Source of the DNA: Herbaspirillum sp. alder98
GTDB lineage: Bacteria > Pseudomonadota > Gammaproteobacteria > Burkholderiales > Burkholderiaceae_D
Assembly (NCBI RefSeq): GCF_020179755.1
Contig: NZ_JAIUCY010000005.1
Span: forward strand, 402,839-466,838
Length of the DNA: 64,000 nt
Direction: 5' to 3'
Shown: in pieces, positions 33,567 through 43,691 of the stretch
Numbering within the stretch: position 1 is the first letter of the stretch
How the letters are laid out: each line of letters opens with the position of its first letter
The notes under the pieces: generated by a model
Seen by the model: the letters and a program-made list of their open reading frames with translations, nothing else
Databases searched by the model: none
What the model was told of the DNA's origin: nothing
Program-made: the position numbers and the translations under genes

Positions 33567-34469
33567 TCAGTAACGCTCTCCGCTCAGGATGGACTCGGCC
33601 ATGATCCACTCACGGAAGGAGACAACGTGCGGCTGGGCCTCGGTTCCCTTGGGGCAGACGAAGTAGTAGGCCAGCGGCGATGACAGAGGAATGTCGAACA
33701 GCCTGACCAGGCTGCCGTCGGCCAGCTCATTGTCTACATGCCCGCTACGCGCCAGTGCCACGCCCTGCCCCAGCAGCGCTGCCTCGATGGTCATGTTGGT
33801 GTCGGCGAAGCGCACGCTCTCCCTGAAGGCGGATACGGCTACGCCGGCCTGCTGGAACCACAAGTCCCATTTCGGCACCATGTCGGCGCCGGCGCGCGTC
33901 AGCAATGGATAGCGCAGCAGGTCGGCCGGCTTGCGCGGCATGCCCAGGCGTTCCAGCAATGGCGGGCTGGCCACCGGGAAGATCTGCTCCCGGAACAGGA
34001 ACTCGGAATACAGGTTGGGGTAATTCCCGGTGCCGAAGCGGATCGCCACATCGGGTTCCGCCGACGTAAAGTTGATCGCGGTGTCGGTGGTCTCCAGCGT
34101 GACCAGGATTTCCGGATGCTGTCTGGCCAGGCCTGGCAGCCGCGGCAACAGCCACTTCAGCGCGAAGGAATACGTGGTGCTGACCTTGAGCCGCACCCGC
34201 CCCTTCTGATCGCGCAAGTCGGTCAGCGTGGCCTCAAGCTTCATGAAGAATTCGCGCACCACCGGGGCCAGCGCCGCCCCGGCGGGCGTCAGTGTCAGCG
34301 ACTTGCCGCGCTGGAACAGTTGCATTCCCCATAGCTCCTCGAGATGCCTGAGCTGATGACTGACCGCGCTCTGGGTGACGTGCAGTTCGTCCGCCGCAGA
34401 AGTGAACGTGGCATGCCTGGTGGCGACTTCGAAGGCACGCAGCGTGGCGGTGGGCGGCAGGTCTCTCAT
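33567..34469 (-). CDS. LysR family transcriptional regulator (GcvA-like)
   Basis: This is a 300-residue LysR-type regulator close to the GcvA group. The HTH is at residues 5-65 (PTATLRAFEVATRHATFTSAADELHVTQSAVSHQLRHLEE), and the effector domain runs from about residue 92, with RVRLKVSTTYSFALKWLLPRL and DVAIRFGTGNYP. The ATG at 34469 places the HTH at its usual distance from the N-terminus. A MITE inserted just beyond the stop codon may have removed or replaced the original terminator. No divergent partner is obvious, because the next gene upstream is mesD on the same strand. Confidence 0.9.
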   Translation of the reverse strand: MRDLPPTATLRAFEVATRHATFTSAADELHVTQSAVSHQLRHLEELWGMQLFQRGKSLTLTPAGAALAPVVREFFMKLEATLTDLRDQKGRVRLKVSTTYSFALKWLLPRLPGLARQHPEILVTLETTDTAINFTSAEPDVAIRFGTGNYPNLYSEFLFREQIFPVASPPLLERLGMPRKPADLLRYPLLTRAGADMVPKWDLWFQQAGVAVSAFRESVRFADTNMTIEAALLGQGVALARSGHVDNELADGSLVRLFDIPLSSPLAYYFVCPKGTEAQPHVVSFREWIMAESILSGERY

Positions 34470-34724
34470 GGGGCTATCTCGGAGCAGGCGGGATCGGATG
34501 CGTCTTATGAATGCCCATGATAACAATCCCGCGTCATCGGCGAGAAATGACAGCCAAGAATGCTCCTGCGCTTATCTCGCCGATTTCACCAGAACCGGCA
34601 TGCTGGCGTCGAAAATAACATCGCGCGCAGCTGATGACTGAAGGCTTGCCTCGGATGATCGCCTGCGGCGCGTTCGGCATGATTTCTGTCATCACGCCGT
34701 GCAGGCTACCGGCGACATCCCCCG

Positions 34725-35759
34725 TCAGACCTGTTTCGCGAGTTCCCTGCGGACGATTTCTGCGCCGGCACTCAAGGCATTCAACTTGCCTCTTGCCACG
34801 CTGCGAGGCAAGGGAGCCATGCCGCAGTTGGTGCAAGGATAGAGTTTGTCGGCATCGACAAACTGCAGTGCCTGGCGCAAGGTATTGGCGACCTCTTCGG
34901 GAGTTTCGATGGTGTTGCTTGCCACGTCGATGGCCCCGACCATCACTTTCTTGCCACGAATGAGTTCAATCAGGTCCATGGGGACATGAGAGTTGTGGCA
35001 TTCCAGTGAAACGATATCGATACTGGATTTCTGCAGCTTGGGAAACGCTTCTTCGTATTGCCGCCACTCGGATCCCAGTGTCTTTTTCCAGTCGGTATTG
35101 GCCTTGATGCCATAGCCATAGCAGATATGGACTGCCGTTTCGCACTTCAGCCCTTCAATGGCTTTTTCCAATGTGGCGACACCCCATTCATTGACCTCAT
35201 CGAAGAACACATTGAATGCGGGCTCATCAAACTGGATGATATCGACGCCGGCAGCCTCCAATTCGCGGGCTTCCTGATTGAGGATCTTGGCAAATTCCCA
35301 GGCCAGCTTTTCGCGGCTCTTGTAATGGCTGTCGTACAAGGTATCGATCATCGTCATGGGACCTGGCAGCGCCCATTTGATCGGCTGCCCGGTCTGCTGG
35401 CGCAAGAACCTGGCATCGTCGACAAACACCGGCTTGCGGCGCGCCACCGCTCCCACCACTGTCGGCACGCTCGCGTCATAGCGATCACGAATACGGACCG
35501 TCTTGCGGTTCTCGAAATCAACGCCATCCAGGTGCTCGATGAACGTCGTCACGAAATGCTGGCGCGTCTGTTCGCCATCGCTAACGATGTCGATTCCTGC
35601 ATGTTGCTGTTCCTGCAGAGCCAAACGCAAGGCGTCCTGCTTGCCCTCGATCAATCCCTCATCCTGCAATTTCCAGGGCGACCATAGTGTCTCGGGTTGC
35701 GCCAACCAGGAGGGTTTAGGCAAGCTGCCGGCGGTTGAAGTGGGTAGCAATTTTTTCAC
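34725..35759 (-). CDS. mesD: Folate-independent methionine synthase, core-MetE type (MesD)
   Basis: This is a 344-residue protein corresponding only to the catalytic C-terminal domain of cobalamin-independent methionine synthase. Zn-ligand-like residues are visible in HICYGYG near residue 213, SLECHNSH near residue 250 and YPCTNCG near residue 312; IIQFDEPAFNVF near residue 172 is the substrate region. The N-terminal MetE half that binds folate is absent, as in the Mes proteins. The partner gene mesX (DUF1852) lies immediately upstream, 27 bases away, and this pair is the known MesD-MesX system. The start is a GTG. The methyl donor is unknown, but not methyl-tetrahydrofolate by family knowledge. 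Confidence 0.88.
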   Translation of the reverse strand: MKKLLPTSTAGSLPKPSWLAQPETLWSPWKLQDEGLIEGKQDALRLALQEQQHAGIDIVSDGEQTRQHFVTTFIEHLDGVDFENRKTVRIRDRYDASVPTVVGAVARRKPVFVDDARFLRQQTGQPIKWALPGPMTMIDTLYDSHYKSREKLAWEFAKILNQEARELEAAGVDIIQFDEPAFNVFFDEVNEWGVATLEKAIEGLKCETAVHICYGYGIKANTDWKKTLGSEWRQYEEAFPKLQKSSIDIVSLECHNSHVPMDLIELIRGKKVMVGAIDVASNTIETPEEVANTLRQALQFVDADKLYPCTNCGMAPLPRSVARGKLNALSAGAEIVRRELAKQV

Positions 35760-35786
35760 GGTAAATGACCTGGTGTTGTTGATTAG

Positions 35787-36770
35787 TCAAAGAGGGGTAT
35801 TGGCGGACCACTGCTCAAGAATCGTCTGGTACGGTTTGATGAAATGCTCCTCGACAAACCGCCCCTGCTCAATCGCCAGCCGGCTGCGCTCTTCGCGATC
35901 GTAGACAATCCGGGTTAACGAATAATCCTGGTTCTTCAGACTCGGTTGATAGGATTTCCCTGCGGCAGAATTCGCGTTGTAGATCTCGGGCCGGTAAATC
36001 TTCTGGAAGGTGTCCATCGTGCTGATGGTGCTGATCAGCTCAAGATTGGTGTAGTCACCAAGCAGGTCGCCGGCGAAATAGAAAGCCAGCGGCGCAGCAC
36101 TGTTCGGCGGCATGAAGTAGCGGACCTTCAAGCCCATTTTCTTGAAGTACTCGTCCGTCAGGGAATATGCGTCCTGCTGGTATTCAACACCCAATACGGG
36201 GTGCTGATTTTCGGTGCGCCGATAGGTCTTGCTGCTCGACACGCTCAGGCATATCACGGGCGGCTTGTTGAAATGTTCCTTGTACGCGCTTGAATTGACG
36301 AATGTCTTGAACAGCTTCCCATGCAGATCTCCGAAATTATCCGGAGCGCTGAATTCGGGCAGATTCCTGGCGTGCTCCAGCAGCAACACGCTGAAATCGT
36401 AATCACGCACATAGGAGGAGAAATTATTTCCGACGACTCCCTCGATGCGCTCGTTGGTTTTTCGGTCGACGATATTCGTCTTCAATATCTCAATCAACGG
36501 CAGGCCCTTGCCGCTGCCCTCACCATCGATGTTCATCTCGACCGAAATGATTTCAAGCTTGACGCTATAGCGATCGCCTTCGGGGTTGTCCCAATGCGCC
36601 AGGGCATTGAAACGGTTGTCAATCATCCTGAAGGTGTTGCGCAGATTCTCCTGGCGACTCGCTCCCCTGGCCAGATTGGCAAAGTTGGTGGTGATGCGCG
36701 TGGTTTCCGAAGGACGATAGTCTTCATCAAAACAAATGCTCTTGATGGCAAATGTGAATTCTTTACTCAT
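35787..36770 (-). CDS. mesX: DUF1852 protein, partner of the methionine synthase (MesX)
   Basis: This is a 327-residue DUF1852 protein. It is soluble, with no signal or membrane segment, and the sequence begins MSKEFTFAIKSICFDEDYRPSE. Conserved-looking segments include HWDNPEGDRYSVKLEIISVEM and SLTDEYFKKMGLKVRYFMPP. In the MesD system the DUF1852 protein MesX is required together with MesD for methionine synthesis and the system needs oxygen; MesX may supply or process the methyl donor. It is the first gene of the leftward mesX-mesD operon. The 215-bp region before it holds no recognisable SAM riboswitch or MetR site. Confidence 0.85.
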   Translation of the reverse strand: MSKEFTFAIKSICFDEDYRPSETTRITTNFANLARGASRQENLRNTFRMIDNRFNALAHWDNPEGDRYSVKLEIISVEMNIDGEGSGKGLPLIEILKTNIVDRKTNERIEGVVGNNFSSYVRDYDFSVLLLEHARNLPEFSAPDNFGDLHGKLFKTFVNSSAYKEHFNKPPVICLSVSSSKTYRRTENQHPVLGVEYQQDAYSLTDEYFKKMGLKVRYFMPPNSAAPLAFYFAGDLLGDYTNLELISTISTMDTFQKIYRPEIYNANSAAGKSYQPSLKNQDYSLTRIVYDREERSRLAIEQGRFVEEHFIKPYQTILEQWSANTPL

Positions 36771-36985
36771 GGTGATCCGGTGCCCCGATTGCTTGAATGG
36801 AACCTGCGTCTGTTTCTCGCCTATTCAGATCCGCCCAATTTTCGTGGTGGGCTTTTTCTTGTGAAGTCTTGATATTGGCGATACTCGAGACGGATTTTAT
36901 GTCCATCCATCCATGAATAAAAATGATTTGATTTCATAAAACCATTAGATCAGCTCATGATTAACGGTGTGGCCGTGCGCGCGCA

Positions 36986-39900
36986 TCAGCGCTTGGTCTT
37001 GGCACTACCCCAACGTTCCGCCCGGCCCAGCACGAAGACGAAGAACACCGGCACAAAAAATATCGCCAACACCGTCGCACTGACCATGCCACCGAACACG
37101 CCGGTACCGATCGCCTGCTGGGTCTCGGCGCTGGCGCCGCCGGCCAGCATCAGCGGCACCACCCCCAGGGCGAATGCCATGGACGTCATCAGGATCGGAC
37201 GCAGACGCAAGGCCGATGCCTTGACCGCAGCCTGTGCCAGGCTCATGCCTTCTTCGCGCAGCTGCTTGGCGAATTCCACGATCAGGATGGCGTTCTTGGC
37301 CGACAGACCGATGACGGTGATCAAACCGACCTTGAAGAACACGTCGTTGGGCATGCCGCGCAACAGCACCGCAGCGACCGCGCCGATCAGGCCCAGCGGC
37401 ACCACCAGCATCACCGACAGCGGGATCGACCAGCTCTCGTAGAGGGCCGCCAGCACCAGGAACACCACCAGCATGGACAAGAGCATCAGCATCGGCGCCT
37501 GCGCGGCGGACAGTCTTTCCTGCAACGACTGGCCGGTCCAGGCCACAGCGAATCCTGGCGGCAGCTGCTGCGCCAGCCGCTCCATCTCGGCCATGGCCTC
37601 GCCGCTGGAAACGCCGGGCGCGGCAGTGCCGGCGATGCGCACCGACGGCAAGCCCTGGTAGCGCACCATTTGCGTGGGCGAACTGCCCCAGGAGGCCTTG
37701 ACCAATTCGGCCAGCGGCACCATGCCGCCGCTGGCGTTGCGCACGTAGAGCTTCATCACGTCCTCGATCTGCATGCGCGAGGCGGCAGTGGCCTGCACGA
37801 TGACCTGCTGCATGCGGCCGGCGTTAGGGAAGTCGTTCACATAGAGCGAACCCATCGCAGCCGACAGGGTGTCGCTGATACTGCCGAAAGACACGCCCAG
37901 CGCCGCCGCTTTCTGGCGGTCGATTTCCAGCTGGACGCTGGCGCCGGCCGGCAGGCCGTCCGGGTAGACCCCACTCACCTTGCTGCTGTGGGCGGCCAGC
38001 TCCAGCAATCTGGCTTCGGCATCCTTGAGCGCGGCATAGCCCTGGTTGGCGCGGTCTTGCAGGCGCATCGCGAAACCGGAAGAATTGCCCAACTCTTCGA
38101 TGGCGGGAGGCATCAGGCTCATGACGACGCCATCCGCGCTGCTCTCCATGGCGGCCTGGGCGTGCGCCACCTCCGTGGCCGCAGTGGAACCCTGACGCAA
38201 CTTCCAGTCTTTCAGTTCGGTGAAGGCCATCGCGGCATTCGGGCCGGAGCCCGAGAAACCGAAGCCCAGCACCGACATGTTGGCGGCGATGTCGGGGCGC
38301 GTCTTCAGGTAGCGCTCATACTGCGCGACCACTTTTGAGGTGCGTTCGGCGGTAGCGTCGGAGGGCAGCTGGAATGAGGTCATGAAGTAACCCTGGTCTT
38401 CTTCCGGCAGGAAGGCCGACGGCAACGAGCGCAGCGCGAACAGCAGGATCGCCGAGAGTCCCGCGAACACCAGCATCATGCGTGCGCCACGCGCCACCAG
38501 GCCAACCAGGCGCGACTCGTAGCGCGCCGTCATGCGCGCGAACGCGCGGTTGAACCAGCCGAAGAAGCCGCGCTTCTCGTGACCGCCAGGCGCCACCGGC
38601 TTGAGCAGCGTGGCGCACAGCGCCGGCGTCAGGCTCAATGCGAGGAAGGCTGAAAACAGGATGGACACCACCATCGATAGCGTGAACTGGCGATAGATCA
38701 CACCGACCGAACCGCCAGCGAAAGCCATGGGGATGAATACCGCTGTCAGCACCAGCGTGATACCGACGATGGCGCCCGTGATTTCCTTCATCGCCTTGAG
38801 CGTGGCCTCGCGCGGACCCAGTCCTTCGTGCGCCATGATGCGCTCGACGTTCTCGACCACCACGATGGCATCGTCGACGATGATACCGATCGCCAGCACC
38901 ATGCCGAACATGGTCAGCACATTGACCGAAAAACCCGCCGCCAGCATCACCGCCAGCGTGCCGAGCAAGGCGATCGGCGCCACGATGGCCGGAATCAGGG
39001 TGTAACGGATGTTCTGCAGGAACAGGTACATCACGATGAACACCAGCACCATGGCCTCGATCAGCGTTTGCACCACCTTTTGGATGGATATCTTCACGAA
39101 AGGGGCGGTGTTGTACGGTAATGAATAATGCACGCCAGCCGGCAGGCTGCCGCGCAGTTCGCTCATCCGCGCCTGCACCGCCTCGGCCGTGCGTACTGCG
39201 TTGGCGCCGGGAGACAACTGCACCGCCGCCACTGCGGCAGGCTTTCCGTCTTCGCGGTTGGAGAAACTGTAGGATTGGGCCCCCAGCTCGACGCGCGCGA
39301 CATCGGCCAGCGTGACCCGAGACCCATCTTCCCGGGCCTTGAGCACGATGGCGCCGAACTGCTCCGGCGATTGCAGTTGCCCCTGTACGGTGAGCGGCAC
39401 CGCGATCTGCTGCCCTGGCAGCGCCGGCATATCGCCCAGGCGACCGGGCGCGATCTGCACGTTCTGCTGCGCGATCGCGGTACTGATGTCGCTCATCGAC
39501 AGCTTGTAGGCGCTCAACCGGAACGGGTCCACCCAGATGCGCATCGCTTGCTCGGCGCCGAACAGTTGCACCCGACCCACGCCGTCAATGCGGCGCAGCT
39601 CCTCGACGATGCTGCGCGCCATGGTGTCGCTCAGCGCGACCTCATCCAGGCGACCATCGGTAGAGATAAGGCTGACCATCAGCAGGAAGCCCGAGGCTGC
39701 GGACTCCACGGTCACGCCGTTCTGCCGCACCGTCTGGGGCAGACGCGCCTCGATTGCCTTGAGACGGTTCTGCACGTCCACCTGGGCCAGCTCGGGATCG
39801 GTTCCGGGCTTGAAGGTCACGGTGATCTGGGCCGAGCCCGAGGTGTCGGCCGACGATTCGAAGTACAGCAGGTTCTTGACGCTGGAGAGCTCACGCTCGA

Positions 39901-40093
39901 TCAGGCCGATCACGCCGTCGTTCATCGCTTGCGGTGTGGCGCCGGGATAGCTGGCGTTGATGGAGACAGTGGGTGGCGCCACCGAGGGATAGCGCGCAAT
40001 CGGCAACTGCGGAATGGCGATCGCGCCGAGCAGGATGATAAACAAGGCAACCACCCACGCAAAAATGGGCCGGTTGATGAAGAACTGAGGCAT
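36986..40093 (-). CDS. RND multidrug efflux transporter (AcrB/MexB type)
   Basis: This is a full-length 1035-residue RND pump with 12 membrane segments and two large periplasmic loops. Proton-relay residues are visible as the Asp pair in GIIVDDAIVVVENVER near residue 405 and the Lys in GLSAKNAILIVEFAKQL near residue 940. PQFFINRPIFAWVVALFIIL starts TM1. GGAG lies 6 bases before the ATG. No membrane-fusion or outer-membrane partner gene is adjacent: a response-regulator gene is divergent instead. It must use partners encoded elsewhere. The 151-bp divergent region probably holds the response regulator's sites. Hydrophobic drugs or solvents are the typical substrates. Confidence 0.93.
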   Translation of the reverse strand: MPQFFINRPIFAWVVALFIILLGAIAIPQLPIARYPSVAPPTVSINASYPGATPQAMNDGVIGLIERELSSVKNLLYFESSADTSGSAQITVTFKPGTDPELAQVDVQNRLKAIEARLPQTVRQNGVTVESAASGFLLMVSLISTDGRLDEVALSDTMARSIVEELRRIDGVGRVQLFGAEQAMRIWVDPFRLSAYKLSMSDISTAIAQQNVQIAPGRLGDMPALPGQQIAVPLTVQGQLQSPEQFGAIVLKAREDGSRVTLADVARVELGAQSYSFSNREDGKPAAVAAVQLSPGANAVRTAEAVQARMSELRGSLPAGVHYSLPYNTAPFVKISIQKVVQTLIEAMVLVFIVMYLFLQNIRYTLIPAIVAPIALLGTLAVMLAAGFSVNVLTMFGMVLAIGIIVDDAIVVVENVERIMAHEGLGPREATLKAMKEITGAIVGITLVLTAVFIPMAFAGGSVGVIYRQFTLSMVVSILFSAFLALSLTPALCATLLKPVAPGGHEKRGFFGWFNRAFARMTARYESRLVGLVARGARMMLVFAGLSAILLFALRSLPSAFLPEEDQGYFMTSFQLPSDATAERTSKVVAQYERYLKTRPDIAANMSVLGFGFSGSGPNAAMAFTELKDWKLRQGSTAATEVAHAQAAMESSADGVVMSLMPPAIEELGNSSGFAMRLQDRANQGYAALKDAEARLLELAAHSSKVSGVYPDGLPAGASVQLEIDRQKAAALGVSFGSISDTLSAAMGSLYVNDFPNAGRMQQVIVQATAASRMQIEDVMKLYVRNASGGMVPLAELVKASWGSSPTQMVRYQGLPSVRIAGTAAPGVSSGEAMAEMERLAQQLPPGFAVAWTGQSLQERLSAAQAPMLMLLSMLVVFLVLAALYESWSIPLSVMLVVPLGLIGAVAAVLLRGMPNDVFFKVGLITVIGLSAKNAILIVEFAKQLREEGMSLAQAAVKASALRLRPILMTSMAFALGVVPLMLAGGASAETQQAIGTGVFGGMVSATVLAIFFVPVFFVFVLGRAERWGSAKTKR

Positions 40094-40244
40094 GCAAGAC
40101 TCCTGGATTCAGCCTTGCGTTGACGCCACGCCAATGCCGGCGAGATCGCTTTGCTGCGCGCAGCGACTCGACAGTACAATCGCAAGGGAAGGCGGAGTCT
40201 GCCCGGCAACGATGAGGATTGCGCTGAGCAATTGTGGAGTTTTG

Positions 40245-41015
40245 ATGGAGACGGAAACAATGTCCGAGAATGCGGCGGCGCCAGGCGAGACCAGGCCCGC
40301 AGGAACCGTGCAGGACGCCAACGTGCTGGTGCTGATCGCCGAGGACGCGCCGGAGATCGCCGAGATCCTGGCCGCTTACCTGGCCCGCAGCGGCATGCGC
40401 AGCGTGCACGCCAGCGACGGCGCCCGCGCCCTTGAACTGCACCAGGCGCTCAAGCCCGATCTGGTGCTGCTCGACATCCAGATGCCGCAGGTCAACGGCT
40501 GGCAGGTGCTGTCGCAGATTCGCCAACGCGGCGACACCCCGGTCATCATGCTGACCGCGCTGGACCAGGACGTCGACAAGCTCACCGGCCTGCGCATCGG
40601 CGCCGATGACTACGTGGTCAAGCCGTTCAATCCGGCCGAAGTTGTGGCGCGGGTGGAGGCGGTGCTGCGCCGCAGCCTGCCGCGCCAACCAGGCGACGAG
40701 CGTCGCATCCTGCGGGTGGCGCCGTTCATCATCGACTTCGAGCATCACGAGGTCGTGGCCGAGATCGACGGCCATTCGCACACGCTGGCACTGACGCTGA
40801 CCGAGTTCAGGCTGCTGGCGCAACTGGCGCGCGCGCCACGTCGCGTGTTCAGCCGCGCCGAGCTGCTGGCGGCCTGCCTGCCGGAAGGCGACACGCTGGA
40901 GCGCACTGTCGACAGCCACGTCAGCAAGCTGCGCAAGAAGCTGGAAGATCTCGGCATCGCTGGCGTGCCGGTCAGCATCCGCGGCGTCGGCTATCGCTTC
41001 CATCAGGGCCTCTGA
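40245..41015 (+). CDS. OmpR-family response regulator (BaeR-like)
   Basis: This is a 256-residue DNA-binding response regulator. The receiver domain is at about residues 25-140, with the acidic pocket in LIAEDAPEIAEI, the phospho-acceptor Asp in LVLLDIQMP near residue 79 and the switch Lys in YVVKPFNP. The winged HTH is at about 155-250 (LTEFRLLAQLARAPRRVFSRAELLAAC). The ATG at 40245 has GGAG 5 bases upstream; an ATG at 40260 also has GGAG. The histidine-kinase gene starts 10 bases after the stop codon. It probably activates the divergent RND pump, as BaeR does for mdtABC. Confidence 0.92.
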   Translation: METETMSENAAAPGETRPAGTVQDANVLVLIAEDAPEIAEILAAYLARSGMRSVHASDGARALELHQALKPDLVLLDIQMPQVNGWQVLSQIRQRGDTPVIMLTALDQDVDKLTGLRIGADDYVVKPFNPAEVVARVEAVLRRSLPRQPGDERRILRVAPFIIDFEHHEVVAEIDGHSHTLALTLTEFRLLAQLARAPRRVFSRAELLAACLPEGDTLERTVDSHVSKLRKKLEDLGIAGVPVSIRGVGYRFHQGL

Positions 41016-41025
41016 CCCATTCGCC

Positions 41026-42105
41026 ATGAATCTCCTGTCCGTCATCGTCCGCTCCAAGGGCCTGGGCCGCCAGATCGTCAGCTCGGTCGCCATCCTGGTG
41101 CTGGCCGTCATGCTGATGGTGCTGCTGGGCTCCTACGCTTTCTACGCCACGCTGTGGATGGTGTATCCGGCCTGGCTGTCGGCACCGGACAGCTGGCTGC
41201 CCTCGCTGGCGGAATGGGGCTGGATCATCGGCACCACGCTGACCGGGCTGACGATTGCGGTGTGGGTCGCGATCCGTCTCGCGCGCCGTATCCTGGCGCC
41301 ATTGAACTCGGTGGCGACCAGCCTGCGCCAGGTGGCGCAAGGCGACCTGGCGGCGCGCGCAAGCACCGCCGATCATTCGCTGGGCGAGGCGACCCAGCTG
41401 GTCAACGACTTCAACACCATGGCCGAACGGCTGGAACGCGCGGAGCAGGAACGCATCTTCTGGAACGCCGCCATCGCCCATGAGTTGCGCACCCCCGTCA
41501 CCATCCTGCGCGGCCGCTTGCAGGGACTGACCGAAGGCATCTTCCAGCCCGACCCGGCGTTGTTCGCCAGCCTGCTGAGCCAGGTCGAGGGCCTGGGGCG
41601 GCTGATCGAGGACCTGCGCGTGGTCGGCCTGGCCGAGAGCGGGCACCTGCAGATTCAGCTGCAACAGGCCGAGCTGCGGCAAGAGGTGATGACGGTGGTG
41701 AAGGCCTGCGAATCAGCCCTGCTGGAAAAGGGCTTTGTCCTGCTGCTGGCGCTGGACGCACGACCGGCGCTGTGCGACCCGGTACGAATCCGTCAAGCGC
41801 TGCTGGCCCTGTTGGAAAATGCCCTGCGCCACGCGACACCGGGTACGTTGACGATCCGGACCGCAACGGCCGGCGACATGGTTGAACTCAGCGTCGAGGA
41901 TAGCGGCCCGGGCATCGAGGTGGCCGACACCCAGACCATCTTTAATGCCTTCCAGCGCGGCGCACTGGCGCATGGCACCCACCCGAAAGGAAGCGGACTC
42001 GGGCTTGCAGTGGTAAAGGCCATCGTCGGCGCCCATCGGGGAACGGTCATCTGCAAGCCATCTGCGGCGGGGGGCGCATGCTTCCTGATGCGCTGGCCTG
42101 GATAG
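41026..42105 (+). CDS. Sensor histidine kinase (BaeS-like)
   Basis: This is a 359-residue membrane kinase. Two membrane segments (about 17-40 and 68-88) enclose a short periplasmic loop of about 25 residues. A HAMP region follows (RRILAPLNSVATSLRQVAQGDL), then the His box AIAHELRTPVTILRGRLQG with the phospho-acceptor His near 152, the N box ALLENALRHATPG, and G boxes DSGPGI and GSGLGLAVVKAI. The short loop suggests sensing in or near the membrane. It forms an operon with the response regulator and probably signals to the divergent RND pump gene. The C-terminal sequence is complete. Confidence 0.92.
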   Translation: MNLLSVIVRSKGLGRQIVSSVAILVLAVMLMVLLGSYAFYATLWMVYPAWLSAPDSWLPSLAEWGWIIGTTLTGLTIAVWVAIRLARRILAPLNSVATSLRQVAQGDLAARASTADHSLGEATQLVNDFNTMAERLERAEQERIFWNAAIAHELRTPVTILRGRLQGLTEGIFQPDPALFASLLSQVEGLGRLIEDLRVVGLAESGHLQIQLQQAELRQEVMTVVKACESALLEKGFVLLLALDARPALCDPVRIRQALLALLENALRHATPGTLTIRTATAGDMVELSVEDSGPGIEVADTQTIFNAFQRGALAHGTHPKGSGLGLAVVKAIVGAHRGTVICKPSAAGGACFLMRWPG

Positions 42106-42341
42106 CAATCGGGCGGCAGACGTTACGCCCAGGATGTGACCAGCGCATTCAGTATCCGGGCGAGTGTGTCACGTTCTTTTTGAGCCTGCCGCATCGCCAA
42201 GGAACTGCTGCCGGCCAGTTGGGGGTAAGCCGTCATCGCCGCAGCCCTTGATCCCTCGCAACAAGCGGGCGCTGGTGGCATTTGAGAAAGACCAGCGCCC
42301 TTCCAGCCAAGACATGGAATGTCCGCCGCCGGGAGCGGACA

Positions 42342-43691
42342 TCATTCGTTCGAGTGGTATTTAAAACGCCCCCACGCCAATCCCAGGACGGCGGCCAGCG
42401 AAGAGGCGATCAGTACGCCGCACTTGGCGGCGGCCAGGAGTGACGCATCCTCGAATGCCAGCATGGCGATGAAAATCGACATGGTGAAACCGATCCCTGC
42501 CAGCAAACCAATTAGACATATGCCATGCCAGGTTACGCCAGGCGGCAGTTGGCACCACCCCAGGCGGACCATCAACCAGCTCACGGCGATCACGCCCAGT
42601 GGCTTGCCCAGCACCAGTGCGGCGATTACCCCCGCCATTACGTGCATGGCGCTTTCGGAGGCGAAGTCGATGCCACCGAGGTCAACGCCGGCATTGGCCA
42701 GGGCGAACAACGGCATGATCAGGAAGGCCACCCAGGGGTGCAAGGTCATCTGCACCCGTGCCACTGGCGCCAGCAGCTCGCGCTTGGCCACGTGCAATTC
42801 CTTGAGCGGGCGCTTGAAGGCGGCAGTTGTGAACGCGCCGTCGTTATCTTTCTTGCCCAGCAGTTCGGACGCGGCGCGTGCCAGCATCTCGGTCGGTCGC
42901 TCGCGAGTGAGTATCGGCGCCACCGGCGTCATTAACCCCAAAACCACGCCCGCCAGGGTCGGATGTATGCCTGCGATGAGCAGGCCTGCCCAGACGACTG
43001 CGCCTGGCAGCACATAGGCCAGCGCACTGCCCACGCCGATACGTTGCAGGCCCAGCACCAGCAAGAGACCCACGCCCGCCAAGGCAAAACCGAGGAAGTT
43101 GAGCCCGCCGGAATAGAACACCGCAATGATCAGGACGGCGATGATGTCATCGATGATCGCCAGCGCCAACAGGAATACGCGCACATTGGCAGGCACCGAT
43201 TTACCCAGCAACGCCAGCACGCCCACCGCGAAAGCAATATCGGTGGCTGTCGGGACGGCCCAGCCGTGCTGGCCGGATGAGCCATGGTTGAGTATCAGGT
43301 AGATCAGCGCCGGGACCATTACCCCGCCGAGAGCCGCCGCTATCGGGAGAGCGGCCTGCCGTATGTCACTTAATGAGCCGCCATGTGCCTCATGGCGGAT
43401 TTCCATGCCCACCACCAGGAAAAACACCGTCATCAGTGCATCGTTGACCCAGAAATGCAGCGACTGGCTGAATTGGAAGTTGCCGATACCGATCATCAGC
43501 GGGGCATGCCAAAGAGCCTGATAGCTTTCTGAGAAAGGAGAATTGGCCCAGATTAGTGCCATCAGCGCAGCCAGTAGAAGAACGATCCCGCTGACGGTCT
43601 CGATATGCATGAAACGTTCGATCGTATCTAGGGTGTTCTGAGCTACGGTCTGCGCACGCGGCAAGGCACGGGAAGAGGTATTTTTTTTCAT
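42342..43691 (-). CDS. nhaA: Na+/H+ antiporter NhaA
   Basis: This is a 449-residue inner-membrane antiporter with about 12 membrane segments. [26 protein letters not shown] near residue 80 and [17 protein letters not shown] near residue 148 are family signatures. The ion-binding Asp pair is visible in [21 protein letters not shown] near residue 175. It is about 60 residues longer than E. coli NhaA; part of the extra length is a hydrophilic loop ([24 protein letters not shown]) near residue 280. It exchanges sodium for protons for pH and salt balance. A small hairpin (ATGTCCGC/GCGGACAT, 42319-42342) overlaps its end. Confidence 0.95.
   Translation of the reverse strand: MKKNTSSRALPRAQTVAQNTLDTIERFMHIETVSGIVLLLAALMALIWANSPFSESYQALWHAPLMIGIGNFQFSQSLHFWVNDALMTVFFLVVGMEIRHEAHGGSLSDIRQAALPIAAALGGVMVPALIYLILNHGSSGQHGWAVPTATDIAFAVGVLALLGKSVPANVRVFLLALAIIDDIIAVLIIAVFYSGGLNFLGFALAGVGLLLVLGLQRIGVGSALAYVLPGAVVWAGLLIAGIHPTLAGVVLGLMTPVAPILTRERPTEMLARAASELLGKKDNDGAFTTAAFKRPLKELHVAKRELLAPVARVQMTLHPWVAFLIMPLFALANAGVDLGGIDFASESAMHVMAGVIAALVLGKPLGVIAVSWLMVRLGWCQLPPGVTWHGICLIGLLAGIGFTMSIFIAMLAFEDASLLAAAKCGVLIASSLAAVLGLAWGRFKYHSNE

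Noticed and set aside
36771..36985. SAM riboswitch or MetR site upstream of mesX
   Set aside because: No conserved riboswitch pairing and no TGAA-N5-TTCA sequence was found in the region.
42319..42342. Hairpin ATGTCCGC/GCGGACAT as a terminator
   Set aside because: The stem is perfect but only 8 bp, it reaches into the end of nhaA, and no T-tract follows.
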